Shown: positions 37,153 to 47,024 of the stretch, in pieces
Layout of the letters: each line of letters opens with the position of its first letter
Position numbering within the stretch: position 1 is the first letter of the stretch
Assembly: GCF_900095735.1 (NCBI RefSeq)
Contig: NZ_FNLO01000004.1
Coordinates: 186,001-250,000, forward strand
Source: Chitinasiproducens palmae
GTDB taxonomy: Bacteria > Pseudomonadota > Gammaproteobacteria > Burkholderiales > Burkholderiaceae
Length of the DNA: 64,000 nucleotides
Reading direction: 5' to 3'
Made by a program: the position numbers and the translations under genes
The notes under the pieces: model-generated
Seen by the model: only the letters and a program-made list of their open reading frames with translations
What the model was told of the DNA's origin: nothing
The model's database searches: none

Positions 37153-38943
37153 TCAGAACCAGTCGGCGTCGAGGGCCATCAGCACCTTCGCGCCACTGCG
37201 TGCCATGCGGATCTGCGCCGCCGTCTCCGGCAGCAGCCGCGCGAAATAAAAACGCGCGGTGGCCAGCTTCGCCGCGTAGAACGGGTCGCCGTCCGGCTGC
37301 CGGTCCAGCGCGATGCGCGCCATGCGCGCCCACAGGTAGGCGAAGCACAGGTGTCCGATGACGCGCAGGTAAGGCACCGACGCGGCGCCGACTTCGTCGC
37401 GATCGGCCATCGCCTTCATGCCCAGCTCTGCCGTGAGCTTCTGCACCTTCTGGGCGAGGTCGGCGAGCGGATCGACGAACTCGAGCATCTCGGCCTTCAC
37501 GCCCTCCGCGTCGATGAACGCCTCGATTTCGGCACCGACCGCTTTCAGCGATGCGCCCATGTCGCCCAACACCTTGCGCCCCAGCAGGTCGAGCGCCTGG
37601 ATGCCGTTGGTGCCTTCGTAGATCGTGTTGATGCGCGCGTCGCGCAGGTACTGCTCGACGCCCGTGTCGCGGATGAAGCCGTGGCCACCGAAGATCTGGA
37701 TCGCGTGGCTGGTGCATTCGAGCGCGTTGTCGGTCAGAAACGCCTTCGCGACCGGCGTGAGCAGCGCCACCGCCCGTGCCGCCGCCGCCCGCGCGCCTTC
37801 GTCCGGCTCGTGCCGGGCGCGGTCGATCTGCAGCGCCAGCCAGCTTGCGAAGGCGCGTCCGCCTTCCGCATAGGCCTTCTGCGTGAGGAGCATGCGCCGC
37901 ACGTCCGGGTGAACGATGATCGGATCGGCTGCCTGGTCGGGCGCCTTCGGCCCGGTGAGCGCGCGCATTTGCGTGCGCTCCTTCGCATACGCCAGCGACT
38001 GCTGATACGCGACTTCGGTCAGCCCGAGGCCCTGCATGCCGACACCCAGGCGCGCCGAATTCATCATCACGAACATCGCGTTGAGGCCACGATGCGCATC
38101 GCCGACCAGCCAGCCCCGCGCGTCGTCGAGATTCATCACGCACGTCGCGTTGCCGTGGATGCCCATCTTCTCCTCGATCGCATCGCAGCGAATGCCGTTG
38201 CGCGCGCCGAGGCCATCGGCCGCGTCGGGCGCGGGCAGGAACTTCGGCACGACGAACAGCGAAATGCCCTTGGTGCCGGCCGGCGCGTCAGGCAGCCGCG
38301 CCAGCACGAGGTGCACGATGTTCGCGGCCAGGTCGTGCTCGCCGCTGGAAATGAAGATCTTGGTGCCGCTGAGTGCGAAACTGCCATCCTCCAGCGGCCG
38401 CGCGCGCGTCTTGAGCAGGCCGAGATCGGTGCCGCAGTGCGGCTCCGTCAGGCACATCGTGCCGGTCCATTCGCCGGAGACGAGGCGCGGCAGATAGGTG
38501 CGCTGCTGCGCGTCCGTGCCGTTCGCATGCAGGCATTCGTAGGCGCCGTGGCTCAGGCCGGGATACATCGTCCAGGCCTGATTGGCGGCGTTCATCATCT
38601 CGTAGAGCGCGTTGTTGACGACGCTCGGCAAGCCCTGGCCGCTATGCGCCGGGTCGCAGGAGAGCGCCGGCCAGCCTGCCTCGACAAAGGCGCGGTATGC
38701 CGCCGCGAAGCCCGCCGGCGTGCTCACCTCGCCGGCGGCGAAACGGCAGCCTTCGCGGTCGCCGCTGGCATTCAACGGGAACAGCACTTCGCTGCAGAAA
38801 CGCCCGGCCTCTTCCAGCACCTGTGCGATCGTGCCGCTGTCGATCGGCTCCGCATCGGGGAACCGGGCAAGCACGGCCTGAACATCGAGCAGTTCGTCGA
38901 ACACGAACGCCATGTCGCGAAGCGGGGGGGTGTAACGCGGCAT
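37153..38943 (-). CDS. fadE: Acyl-CoA dehydrogenase (FadE-like, about 600-residue type)
   Basis: A 596-residue FAD enzyme for the first step of beta-oxidation. The ACAD signatures are GTMCLTEPHCGTDLGLLKTRA in the middle domain and LEVTSHAIQIFGGHGF-like (ALECTSHAIQIFGGHGFIRD) near 435. A C-terminal extension (about 470-596) marks the larger class with an extra helical domain. The ATG at 38943 (MPRYTPPLRDMAFVFDELLD) matches family N termini. It follows tetR by 40 bp and precedes fadN by 175 bp on the same strand. Confidence 0.93.
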   Translation of the reverse strand: MPRYTPPLRDMAFVFDELLDVQAVLARFPDAEPIDSGTIAQVLEEAGRFCSEVLFPLNASGDREGCRFAAGEVSTPAGFAAAYRAFVEAGWPALSCDPAHSGQGLPSVVNNALYEMMNAANQAWTMYPGLSHGAYECLHANGTDAQQRTYLPRLVSGEWTGTMCLTEPHCGTDLGLLKTRARPLEDGSFALSGTKIFISSGEHDLAANIVHLVLARLPDAPAGTKGISLFVVPKFLPAPDAADGLGARNGIRCDAIEEKMGIHGNATCVMNLDDARGWLVGDAHRGLNAMFVMMNSARLGVGMQGLGLTEVAYQQSLAYAKERTQMRALTGPKAPDQAADPIIVHPDVRRMLLTQKAYAEGGRAFASWLALQIDRARHEPDEGARAAAARAVALLTPVAKAFLTDNALECTSHAIQIFGGHGFIRDTGVEQYLRDARINTIYEGTNGIQALDLLGRKVLGDMGASLKAVGAEIEAFIDAEGVKAEMLEFVDPLADLAQKVQKLTAELGMKAMADRDEVGAASVPYLRVIGHLCFAYLWARMARIALDRQPDGDPFYAAKLATARFYFARLLPETAAQIRMARSGAKVLMALDADWF

Positions 38944-38983
38944 CAGACTCCTCCTTACGGACGGCCCCGCCTGCACGACGCCG

Positions 38984-39574
38984 TCAGCGTTGGTATGACT
39001 CGATCAAACGTTTCAACGCCCGGTCGGCGATCGCCGGTGCGTCGTCCAGATGCAGGAAGCGCGCATCGTGATGCAGGCCCAGCATCAGGCTGTAAATCTC
39101 GAACAACAGTGTCGGCGCATCGGTGTCCTGCCGCAGATGGCCTTCGTCGCGGGCCTGCTCGATGGCGCGCGCCAGCGCGCCACGCCACGCGGCGATGCTC
39201 TGCAACAGCTGTTCACGCACCACGCTGGCTGGACGGTCGTCGTACTCGACCGCCCCGCTGATGAAGATGCAACCCGTCTGCACCTCGTGGATGCGCTTGT
39301 CGGTCCAGCGCGCGATCATCGCCGCCAGCCTGGGCAGGCCCCGCGGCTCGGCCAGACTCGGACGAAACACCTCCGCCTCGAAACGGCGGTGATACTCGCG
39401 CACCACCTCGACCTGCAATTCCTCGCGCGCGCCGAAATGCGCGAAGACACCGCTCTTGCTCATCTTCATGCGTTCGGCGAGGCTGCCAATCGTCAGCCCT
39501 TCCAGGCCATCGCGGCTGGCCAATTCGAGCGCCGCGTCAAGAATCGCCGCTCGTGTCTGTTCTCCCTTTCGCAT
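38984..39574 (-). CDS. TetR-family regulator of the beta-oxidation operon
   Basis: A 196-residue regulator. The helix-turn-helix at about 8-55 shows TRAAILDAALELASRDGLEG and LAERMKMSKSGVFAHFGARE. The C-terminal ligand domain (about 75-190) is of the type seen in fatty-acyl-CoA-responsive members. The ATG at 39574 is chosen over 39604, since GCATCGGTTC is duplicated there and the extra residues are unlike the family. As first gene of the operon with a palindrome over its promoter, autorepression and control of fadE-fadN-fadA-ech, relieved by acyl-CoA, is the likely scheme. Confidence 0.9.
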   Translation of the reverse strand: MRKGEQTRAAILDAALELASRDGLEGLTIGSLAERMKMSKSGVFAHFGAREELQVEVVREYHRRFEAEVFRPSLAEPRGLPRLAAMIARWTDKRIHEVQTGCIFISGAVEYDDRPASVVREQLLQSIAAWRGALARAIEQARDEGHLRQDTDAPTLLFEIYSLMLGLHHDARFLHLDDAPAIADRALKRLIESYQR

Positions 39575-39607
39575 CGGTTCGCATCGGTTCGATCTGCCCG
39601 CCAAAAA

Positions 39608-39651
39608 TCGAACGCTCGTACTATTATTCGTGCGAGCGGTTCGGCCAACAA
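39608..39651 (-). promoter_or_regulatory. promoter and candidate TetR operator of the fad operon
   Basis: On the minus strand TTGTTG (39651-39646), a 17-bp spacer and AATAAT (39628-39623) form a moderate sigma-70 promoter. An imperfect inverted repeat brackets the -10: TCGAACGCTCGTAC (39608-39621) against GTGCGAGCGGTTCG (39630-39643). Binding there would block RNA polymerase. The region is the only A/T-rich part between tetR and clsB. Confidence 0.65.
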
Positions 39652-39730
39652 GGACTTTATTAGAAAAGTGGTTCTAATGTGATGACCGCGGCCGGCGCAA
39701 CCCGGGTCGCGGCCGCGCGCCGTTGCCCGC

Positions 39731-41017
39731 TCAGTCGTAACGGCCGATCGTAAGGAGCTTCATCGCCACCCGATACAGGCGGTACGCGAACCAGTTGCCG
39801 AGCCGCCGCCACCACGCGCGCGCGGTGTAATGCGATCCGTCGATTGCGGTCGCATCGTCGAGCGCCGCCAACATCGCGCGTTTCAGCTCGACGAGCGCCG
39901 GATCGTTGACGATCACCAGATTGGCTTCCTGATTCACCAGCAGACTGAAGGCGTCGAGATTCGACGAGCCGACGGTGCCCCACCAGTCGTCGATCACCGC
40001 GACCTTGCCGTGCAGCAGCGTCTTGTCGTACTCGGCAATGCGAACCCCTGCGTTGAGCAGCTTGCCGTACAGCCAGGGCACGGCCCAGTCGAGCAGCACG
40101 AACTCCTTGCAACCGACCAGCAGGCGAACGTCGACGCCACGTTGCGCGGCGATCACCAGCGCGCGACGCAGCCGGCGCCCTGGCACGAAGTACGGATTGG
40201 CAAGAAGGATCTGGTGGCGCGCACGCCCGATCGCGACCAGATAGGCGTTCTCGATCGCGCGCCGGTTGCGGAAATTGTCGCGCGACACGAAGGCCACGCA
40301 CGGCTCCGGCGAGGCGGGCAGGCTGGTGGCCACGTGCGTCACCGTGCGCGGCGGCCGCGGCGCGCGTTCGCCGGGCGGCGCGGGATCCAGCCGGCGCCAT
40401 TGCTTGTCGATGGACTGCACCACTTCGGCGACCACCGGCCCCGCCACCTCGATCGCGAAATCCCAGCGCGGGAAAGGCAGTTCGTGGTCGCCGTTGCGGA
40501 AATCGTCGACCACATTGATGCCGCCGACAAAGGCGATCTCCCGGTCGACCGCCGCCAGTTTGCGGTGCGTGCGCGCAAAGCCCTGCCGGCCGAATACGTG
40601 CGGATTGTAGATGCGGTGATCGACACCGGCCGCCGGCCACTGCTTGAACAGGTCAAGCCGGGCGGTGCCGAGCCCGTCGGTGATCACGCGCACCGTCACG
40701 CCGCGTTCGGCGGCGCGGCACAACGCGGCGCTGACCGATTGCCCGATGCGGTCGTGGCAGAAGATGTAGGTTTCGAACAGGATCTCGCGGCGCGCTTGGT
40801 CGATTGCCTCGACCATGCGCTTGAACAGCGCGTCGCCGCCCTGATGCAGCACCAGCGCATTGCCGGTATGAAAGCCGGCGCGCGAAGCCCAGGCGCCCCG
40901 CAAGCGCAGCATGCCCTTGGCGGCCGCGGCGCGGCCACTGAGCCGGGTGGCCCGTCCCGGCGCACGGGCCGGTTCGTCGGCGGCCGCGCCCTCGCGCGCG
41001 CGCACTCCGTCAGCCAT
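39731..41017 (-). CDS. clsB: Cardiolipin synthase B-like phospholipase D protein
   Basis: A 428-residue phosphatidyltransferase with the two HKD motifs: THRKLAAVDREIAFVGG (about 165) and LHGKVAVIDDWWGTVGSSN (about 345). It lacks the N-terminal membrane helices of ClsA, so it is nearer to ClsB. It would make cardiolipin or phosphatidylglycerol from phosphatidylethanolamine or similar lipids. The ATG at 41017 overlaps the nudB stop by 8 bp; the first ~35 residues are Ala/Arg-rich. It is the last gene of aspS-nudB-clsB. Confidence 0.9.
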   Translation of the reverse strand: MADGVRAREGAAADEPARAPGRATRLSGRAAAAKGMLRLRGAWASRAGFHTGNALVLHQGGDALFKRMVEAIDQARREILFETYIFCHDRIGQSVSAALCRAAERGVTVRVITDGLGTARLDLFKQWPAAGVDHRIYNPHVFGRQGFARTHRKLAAVDREIAFVGGINVVDDFRNGDHELPFPRWDFAIEVAGPVVAEVVQSIDKQWRRLDPAPPGERAPRPPRTVTHVATSLPASPEPCVAFVSRDNFRNRRAIENAYLVAIGRARHQILLANPYFVPGRRLRRALVIAAQRGVDVRLLVGCKEFVLLDWAVPWLYGKLLNAGVRIAEYDKTLLHGKVAVIDDWWGTVGSSNLDAFSLLVNQEANLVIVNDPALVELKRAMLAALDDATAIDGSHYTARAWWRRLGNWFAYRLYRVAMKLLTIGRYD

Positions 41018-41513
41018 TGCGGTCTCGCACCAGGCGCCGGATCGCATCGCCATTGGACGGCGAAAAACACTGCCGCACCGCTTCCTGCCACGGCAGCCAG
41101 CGGAAGGCGACATGCTCGCGCGGCGCCAGCACGATCTCGACGTCGCGCGGCACTTCCAGTGCGAACCAATGCTCGGTATTGCGCACCACGCCGCTCGCGT
41201 AGCGATGCCGCCACTGCGGATAGATGTCGTATTCGATGGCGTGCGCCATGTCGCGCAGCGCGGCGGCGGGCACCCGGGGACCGCCGACGACGATGCCGGT
41301 TTCCTCGCCGACTTCGCGGCTGGCGACTGCGCGCAGCGGCTCGTCGAGGCGGTCCTTGGAACCGGTCACCGACTGCCAGAAGCCCGCACAGTCGGCGCGT
41401 TCGATCAGCAGCACCTCGAGGTCCGGCGAGTGAATCACGACCAACACCGACTCCGGAATCTTCGGCGCGCGCGCCGGCCGCGCCTCGGGTGCGAGTACGG
41501 GAGCGCGCGTCAT
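41010..41513 (-). CDS. nudB: Dihydroneopterin triphosphate diphosphatase
   Basis: A 167-residue Nudix hydrolase for the second step of folate synthesis. The Nudix box is seen in TGSKDRLDEPLRAVASREVG followed by EETGI; the spacing from the first Gly to the first Glu is one residue longer than canonical, as in many NudB. The start (PESVLVVIHSPDLEVLLIER) and the aspS-nudB order support the name. The gene lies 22 bp after aspS and overlaps clsB by 8 bp. Confidence 0.9.
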   Translation of the reverse strand: MTRAPVLAPEARPARAPKIPESVLVVIHSPDLEVLLIERADCAGFWQSVTGSKDRLDEPLRAVASREVGEETGIVVGGPRVPAAALRDMAHAIEYDIYPQWRHRYASGVVRNTEHWFALEVPRDVEIVLAPREHVAFRWLPWQEAVRQCFSPSNGDAIRRLVRDRNG

Positions 41514-41535
41514 CGCGGGGCGGTAGCGCGGCGCT

Positions 41536-43320
41536 TCAGTTGCGCAGCCGGATGTGCAGCTCGCGCAATTGCTTCTCGTCGACCGGGCTCGGCGCCTGAG
41601 TCAGCAGGTCCTGCGCGCGCTGCGTCTTCGGGAAGGCGATGACATCGCGGATCGAGTCGGCGCCAGCCATCATCGTCACGATGCGGTCCAGGCCGAAGGC
41701 GATACCGCCATGCGGCGGCGCGCCGTACTGAAGCGCGTCGAGCAGGAAGCCGAACTTCTCGCGGGCCTCGTCGGCATCGAGCTTCAGTGCGCGGAACACC
41801 TTGCTCTGCACGTCCTCGCGGTGGATCCGCACCGAACCGCCGCCGATTTCCCAGCCGTTCAGCACCATGTCGTACGCCTTCGCGAGGCAACGGCCCGGAT
41901 CGGTCTCCAGATAATCGAGATGCTCGTCCTTCGGGCTGGTGAACGGATGGTGGGTGGACACCCAGCGTGCGTCGTCCTCGTCGTATTCGAACATCGGGAA
42001 ATCGACGACCCACAGCGGTTGCCAGCCGGCTTCGAACAGACCGTTGTTCTTGGCGAACTCGGAATGGCCAATCTTCAGGCGCAGCGCGCCCAGCGCGTCG
42101 TTGACCACTTTGCGGCGGTCGGCGCCGAAGAAGATGATGTCGCCGTTTTCGGCACCGGTGCGCGCGACGATTTCGGCCAGCGCGGCATCGTGCAGATTCT
42201 TGACGATCGGGCTTTGCAGGCCATCGCGGCCCGCCGCCTTGTCGTTGACCTTGATCCAGGCCAGCCCCTTGGCGCCGTAGATCGCGACGAACTCGCCATA
42301 GCCGTCGATCTCGCTGCGGCTCAGTTCCGCGCCCTTCGGCACGCGCAGGGCCGCGACCCGTCCGTCGGCCAGGTTGGCGGCGTTGCTGAACACCTTGAAA
42401 TCGACGTCCTTCATCACGTCGGTGAGCTCAGTGAATTCGAGCTTGACGCGCAGGTCGGGCTTGTCCGAGCCGAAACGCTGCATGGCCTCGCTGTACTGCA
42501 TGACCGGGAACGTCGCGGCCAGCGTCACGCCGATGGTCTCGGTGAAGACCGAGCGGATCATCGCCTCGAACAGATCGCGGATTTCCTGCTCGGCGAGGAA
42601 CGACGTCTCGCAGTCGATCTGCGTGAATTCCGGCTGACGGTCGGCGCGCAGGTCCTCGTCGCGGAAGCACTTGGTGATCTGGTAGTAGCGGTCGAAGCCC
42701 GACACCATCAGCATCTGCTTGAAGAGCTGCGGCGACTGCGGCAACGCGAAGAACTGGCCGGCGTTGACCCGCGACGGCACCAGATAGTCGCGCGCGCCTT
42801 CCGGCGTGCTCTTGGTCAGCATCGGCGTTTCGATGTCGATGAAGCCCTGGTCGTCGAGGTATCGGCGCACGGCCATGGCGACGCGGTAACGCAGGCGCAG
42901 GTTCTTCTGCATCTGCGGGCGACGCAGGTCGAGCACGCGATGCGTCAGCCGCGTCGTTTCGGACAGGTTGTCGTCGTCGAGCTGGAACGGCGGCGTCACC
43001 GACGCGTTCAACACCGTCAACTCGTGGCACAGCACCTCGACCTTGCCGCTTACCAGGCCGCTGTTCTCGGTGCCGGCGGGGCGCGCGCGCACGACACCGT
43101 CGACCCGCAGGCAGAACTCGTTGCGCACGCCCTCGGCGGTCTTGAACATCTCGGCGCGATCGGGATCGCACACCACCTGCACCAGACCCTCGCGGTCGCG
43201 CAGATCGATGAAGATCACGCCGCCGTGGTCGCGACGCCGGTGAACCCAGCCGCAAAGCGAGACGCTCTGTCCCATCAGGTTTTCGGCGACGAGGCCACAG
43301 TATTCGGTACGGGTCGACAT
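41536..43320 (-). CDS. aspS: Aspartyl-tRNA synthetase (possibly Asp/Asn non-discriminating)
   Basis: A 594-residue class IIb synthetase of the bacterial type. There is an N-terminal OB-fold anticodon-binding domain ([25 protein letters not shown] is its start region). Motif 2 [18 protein letters not shown] is about residue 215. A GAD insertion domain lies about 300-400, and motif 3 [16 protein letters not shown] is near 545. Many betaproteobacteria lacking an asparaginyl enzyme use a relaxed AspRS with GatCAB; whether this one is relaxed is not decided here. The ATG at 43320 (MSTRTEYCG) is preferred over 43341. Confidence 0.96.
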   Translation of the reverse strand: MSTRTEYCGLVAENLMGQSVSLCGWVHRRRDHGGVIFIDLRDREGLVQVVCDPDRAEMFKTAEGVRNEFCLRVDGVVRARPAGTENSGLVSGKVEVLCHELTVLNASVTPPFQLDDDNLSETTRLTHRVLDLRRPQMQKNLRLRYRVAMAVRRYLDDQGFIDIETPMLTKSTPEGARDYLVPSRVNAGQFFALPQSPQLFKQMLMVSGFDRYYQITKCFRDEDLRADRQPEFTQIDCETSFLAEQEIRDLFEAMIRSVFTETIGVTLAATFPVMQYSEAMQRFGSDKPDLRVKLEFTELTDVMKDVDFKVFSNAANLADGRVAALRVPKGAELSRSEIDGYGEFVAIYGAKGLAWIKVNDKAAGRDGLQSPIVKNLHDAALAEIVARTGAENGDIIFFGADRRKVVNDALGALRLKIGHSEFAKNNGLFEAGWQPLWVVDFPMFEYDEDDARWVSTHHPFTSPKDEHLDYLETDPGRCLAKAYDMVLNGWEIGGGSVRIHREDVQSKVFRALKLDADEAREKFGFLLDALQYGAPPHGGIAFGLDRIVTMMAGADSIRDVIAFPKTQRAQDLLTQAPSPVDEKQLRELHIRLRN

Positions 43321-43424
43321 GTCAGATTCGTGGTTGTGCAAATGTGGCGCCGCGGTGGGCGCCGTTCCTCGCCGCCGTTGTATGGCGACGCGTTAGGTGA
43401 GCGACGGTCAGGCGAACGGAAACG

Positions 43425-44075
43425 TCACAGCGGTGGCTCCAGCGGCTGGCCGCGCGATGGTGGCAGCGGCGTGACCACGCCCATCGAGACGATGTATTTC
43501 AGCGCCGCGTCCACGCTCATGTCGAGCTCGACGGTGTCCGAACGCGGCAGCATCAGAAAGAAGCCGGAGGTCGGATTCGGCGAGGTCGGCACATACACGC
43601 TGACGTAGTCGCCTTGCAGATGCTGCGCGACGTCCCCGCTCGGCGCACCGGTCAGGAACGCGATCGTATAGACGCCGGGCCGCGGGTACTCGATCAGCAA
43701 TGCCTTGCGAAACGCATTGCCGTTGCCCGCCAGCAGCGTGTCCGACACCTGCTTGACGCTGGCATAGATCGGCCCGACGATCGGAATGTGCTTGAGCAGC
43801 CAGTCCCACCACTTGACCAGCGTCTGGCCGATGAAGTTGTGCGCCAGCAGGCCGACGAGCAGCACGAAGGCCACGGTCAGCAGCGCGCCAAGCCCTGGCA
43901 GGTGGAAGCCGAGCAGGCGCTCGGACTGCCACGCGCCCGGCAGCAGCGTCATCGACTGGTCCAGCGTGCCGATTACCAGACCCAGCACCCACAACGTGAT
44001 CGCGAGCGGCACCACCACCAGCAGGCCGGTGAGGAAATAGGTCTTGAGCGTCTTCTTGGGTTTGACGGTGGTCAT
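43425..44075 (-). CDS. DUF502 membrane protein
   Basis: A 216-residue inner-membrane protein of the DUF502 family, function unknown. Two hydrophobic helices are seen: LKTYFLTGLLVVVPLAITLW (about 10-29) and ALLTVAFVLLVGLLAHNFIG (about 63-82). The conserved core HIPIVGPIYASVKQVSDTLL and the VPTSPNPTSGFFLMLP segment are family hallmarks. It lies between fmdB (48 bp upstream) and aspS (104 bp downstream), a conserved trio in Burkholderiaceae. Confidence 0.9.
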   Translation of the reverse strand: MTTVKPKKTLKTYFLTGLLVVVPLAITLWVLGLVIGTLDQSMTLLPGAWQSERLLGFHLPGLGALLTVAFVLLVGLLAHNFIGQTLVKWWDWLLKHIPIVGPIYASVKQVSDTLLAGNGNAFRKALLIEYPRPGVYTIAFLTGAPSGDVAQHLQGDYVSVYVPTSPNPTSGFFLMLPRSDTVELDMSVDAALKYIVSMGVVTPLPPSRGQPLEPPL

Positions 44076-44123
44076 GGTCTGCAGTCGCAGCTAGGCGCGA
44101 TCGGGATCGATCGGCCGCGCCGC

Positions 44124-44531
44124 TCAGGCGGATGTCGTCGGCGTGGACGATGACGTACCGGAGGCGCCCGACGTGCCCGAAGTACCGGAACCCGTCGACG
44201 TGCCGCCGGCCGACGCGGTGCCGCTCGCGCTGCCTGGCGCAGCGGACTTGCCGGCATCGCCGCCGCTCGCGTCGTTCTTCCCGCCCTCGCTCTTCGCCGG
44301 CTCGGTCTTGCCCGTGCTGGCCGCGTTGCCGCTGCCGGACTTCTTGCCGCTGTCCCGGAAATCGGTGACGTACCAGCCGGAACCCTTCAATTGGAACCCG
44401 GCCGCGGTCACCTGCTTGCGGAACGCGTCGGCATGACACTGCGGGCAGACCGTGAGCGGCGCATCGGACATCTTTTGCAGGACATCCTTCTCGAAACCGC
44501 AGGACTCACAGCGATAGGCATAGATAGGCAT
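44124..44531 (-). CDS. FmdB-family zinc ribbon protein
   Basis: A 135-residue protein. The N-terminal ~45 residues form a zinc ribbon (MPIYAYRCESCGFE and TVCPQCHADAF, two CxxC). After residue about 60 the chain becomes a Ser/Gly/Thr/Ala-rich tail with low complexity to the end, encoded by imperfect GC-rich repeats. Family members are putative regulators; nothing specific is proven. The ~210 bp upstream, to the methyltransferase stop, show no clear promoter. Confidence 0.88.
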   Translation of the reverse strand: MPIYAYRCESCGFEKDVLQKMSDAPLTVCPQCHADAFRKQVTAAGFQLKGSGWYVTDFRDSGKKSGSGNAASTGKTEPAKSEGGKNDASGGDAGKSAAPGSASGTASAGGTSTGSGTSGTSGASGTSSSTPTTSA

Positions 44532-44743
44532 GGCGGTTCAATCGAATTCGCGTAGGCGGAGATTCAGGACAACGCGCGCACCACCGGCCCGGGCCAGACG
44601 CGCGGCAACGACCGCACGGGTGCGCAAAGCCTTGAATTATAGCCGACTGCTCTTTATTCAAGTCCTGAATGCCGGCCGCTGCCTCGTTCGCGGTCGGCGT
44701 CGGACCGGTGCGCCGCCCGCGACAACCGCGCCGCGCCGGTGCG

Positions 44744-45430
44744 CTAGACGCGTCGGCGCCAGACCATCCATCGCTCGCCGCTGCCGAACACCGGCAGCGA
44801 GCGGACCGGAACGCGGTGCTCGACCAGCTCGAAGGCCGGCGTCAACAGCGCGTGCAAGGCGGCTTCCGGCATCGGGAACGGCGGCCCGCGCCCCTCTTCG
44901 CCGACCAGGAAGTAGCCGGCCAGCAGCGCGCCAGGCGCCAGCCAGCTTGCGAGCCGCGCCGCATAGGCGTCGCGCAACCGCGGCGGCAACGCGCACAGGA
45001 ATGCGCGCTCGTACACCCAGCCGGGCGGCGCCGGCGGCGTCCATTCGAAGAAATCGGCCTGGACGATCAAGCGGGCCACGCGCTCGCCCCCGTCGGCACT
45101 GCCGTCGCCTTCGCTGGCCGGGCCAAGGCGCGCCGTGGCCACCGCGCGCGCCGCGCGCACCGTGGTCGCGCTGAAATCGAACGCCGCCACCGGCCAGTCG
45201 TGCTGCGCCAGCCATATCGCCTCGTGCGCGATCCCGCAGCCCGGAATCACCGTCGGCACCGGCGTCAGCGACCGCGCAAAGGCGATGAAATCCTCGGGCA
45301 CCGCATCGGCATCCCATGGCATGAAGCCGCGAGCCACGCGTTCGTCCCAGAAGCGCGGCTCGGCACTGTCGCGCGTCTCGAAGCGCGCCGTCGCCGGCTG
45401 GCGTTTGCCCGGGATTTCAGGATCGCTCAT
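44744..45430 (-). CDS. TPMT-like SAM-dependent methyltransferase
   Basis: A 228-residue class I methyltransferase resembling thiopurine S-methyltransferase. It starts with FWDERVARGFMPWDADAVPE, then motif I as VIPGCGIAHEAIWLAQHDWP, VAAFDFSATTVRAAR, and ADFFEWTPP. Such bacterial proteins methylate small sulfur, selenium or tellurium compounds; the true substrate is unknown. The ATG at 45430 lies 14 bp after ubiB, so it probably belongs to the ubiJ-ubiB transcript. Confidence 0.85.
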   Translation of the reverse strand: MSDPEIPGKRQPATARFETRDSAEPRFWDERVARGFMPWDADAVPEDFIAFARSLTPVPTVIPGCGIAHEAIWLAQHDWPVAAFDFSATTVRAARAVATARLGPASEGDGSADGGERVARLIVQADFFEWTPPAPPGWVYERAFLCALPPRLRDAYAARLASWLAPGALLAGYFLVGEEGRGPPFPMPEAALHALLTPAFELVEHRVPVRSLPVFGSGERWMVWRRRV

Positions 45431-45444
45431 CGCACGGCCCTCGC

Positions 45445-47022
45445 TCAGCCGAATGTATAACCCAGCCAGATCTGCGTAAGCACGATGCCGGCGCCGACCG
45501 CCAGTCCGAACACGATCATGCCGCGCAGCAGGCGATTCGTGCGTTGCTGCTCGACGACCAGGGTGCGCAGCAGCGCGTCGTTGCCGTAGCCGCCGCGCCG
45601 GTCCTGCATCTCGGCCAGCGCATGGTGGATCAGGCGCGGCACCTGAGGCAGCGTCTTGCTCCATTGCGGCACTTCGTATTTCAGGCGTTCATACCAGCCA
45701 CGCCAGCCCACCTGCTCGTTCATCCACCGTTCCAGGTAGGGCTTGGCGGTCTTCCAGAGATCCAGCTCCGGATCGAGATCCCGGCCCAGACCCTCGACGT
45801 TCAGCAGGGTCTTCTGCAGCAGCACCAGCTGCGGCTGGATTTCGACCTGGAAGCGCCGCGAGGTCTGGAATAGCCGCATCAGTACCTGGCCCAGCGAGAT
45901 GTCCTTCAGCGCCTTGTCGAAATACGGTTCGCACACTGCCCGGATCGCGCCTTCCAGTTCCTCGACGCGCGTCGCCGGCGGCACCCAGCCGGATTCGAGG
46001 TGGAGCATCGCGACGCGGTGGTAGTCGCGCTTGAAGAACGCGAGAAGGTTCTGCGCCAGATAGTTCTTGTCGTAGTCGGACAAGGCGCCGACGATGCCGA
46101 AGTCGAGCGCGATGTAGCGGCCGAAGGTATCGGGCGCGAGGCTCACCTGGATGTTGCCCGGGTGCATGTCGGCGTGGAAGAAACCGTCGCGGAACACCTG
46201 CGTGAAGAAGATCTCGACTCCTTCCCGTGCCAGGCGCGGAATATCGACGCCCGCGGCGCGCAGCGTGTCGGTCTGGCTGATCGGCACACCGTCCATGCGC
46301 TCCATCACCAGTACCGTCGGGGTGCAGTAGTCCCAGTACATCTCCGGCACCAGCAGCAGATCGCTGGCCGCGAAGTTGCGGCGCAGCTGACTGGCGTTGG
46401 CCGCCTCGCGCATCAGGTCGAGTTCGTCATGCAGGTACTTGTCGAACTCGGCAACCACCTCGCGCGGCCGCAGCCGCTTGCCATCCGACCACAAGCGCTC
46501 GATCAACGACGCGACGTCGGCCATCAGCGACAGGTCGCTGTCGATCACCGGCAGCATGTTGGGGCGCATGACCTTGATTGCGACCGGCTTGCCGGCGTGC
46601 TCGCCGAGTTTGATCTTCGCGAAGTGCACCTGCGCAATCGACGCGCTGGCCACCGGAATGCGCTCGAAGTCGTCGAACAACGCGTCGATCGGCCGGCCCA
46701 GCGACTTCTCGATCAGCGCCACCGCGAGCGCGGAATCGAATGGCGGCACCTGGTCCTGCAGCTTGGCCAGTTCGATCGCGATGTCGGGCGGCAGCAGGTC
46801 GCGCCGCGTCGACAGCACCTGGCCGAACTTGACGAAGATCGGGCCCAGGCTTTCGAGCGCGAGACGCAGCCGCACGCCGCGCGGCTGCTCGAAATTGCGG
46901 CCGATCGTCAGCGCGCGCACCAGCAGCTTGATCCGACGGTGCCGGAACCCTGACAGCATGACCTCGTCGAGGCCGAAGCGGATGAAGGTGAGAAAGATCT
47001 TCCAGAGGCGCGGGCTACGCAT
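45445..47022 (-). CDS. ubiB: Ubiquinone biosynthesis regulatory kinase-like protein UbiB
   Basis: A 525-residue atypical protein kinase-like ATPase needed for ubiquinone synthesis. The family KxGQ signature is in [20 protein letters not shown]. The nucleotide-binding AIKVMRPN Lys and catalytic DFG-like ALDFGIVG are present. Two hydrophobic helices at the C terminus ([20 protein letters not shown] is in the last one or two) anchor it. The ATG at 47022 begins 2 nt after the ubiJ stop. Confidence 0.95.
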   Translation of the reverse strand: MRSPRLWKIFLTFIRFGLDEVMLSGFRHRRIKLLVRALTIGRNFEQPRGVRLRLALESLGPIFVKFGQVLSTRRDLLPPDIAIELAKLQDQVPPFDSALAVALIEKSLGRPIDALFDDFERIPVASASIAQVHFAKIKLGEHAGKPVAIKVMRPNMLPVIDSDLSLMADVASLIERLWSDGKRLRPREVVAEFDKYLHDELDLMREAANASQLRRNFAASDLLLVPEMYWDYCTPTVLVMERMDGVPISQTDTLRAAGVDIPRLAREGVEIFFTQVFRDGFFHADMHPGNIQVSLAPDTFGRYIALDFGIVGALSDYDKNYLAQNLLAFFKRDYHRVAMLHLESGWVPPATRVEELEGAIRAVCEPYFDKALKDISLGQVLMRLFQTSRRFQVEIQPQLVLLQKTLLNVEGLGRDLDPELDLWKTAKPYLERWMNEQVGWRGWYERLKYEVPQWSKTLPQVPRLIHHALAEMQDRRGGYGNDALLRTLVVEQQRTNRLLRGMIVFGLAVGAGIVLTQIWLGYTFG

Positions 47023-47024
47023 GT

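Noticed and set aside
35109-37361. Open + strand frame of 750 codons opposite fadN
   Set aside because: It is the complement of a fully recognisable bifunctional enzyme; the translated sequence is Arg/His-rich and unrelated to any family I know.
41554-43608. Open + strand frame of 684 codons opposite aspS
   Set aside because: Same reason: aspS is unmistakable on the minus strand.
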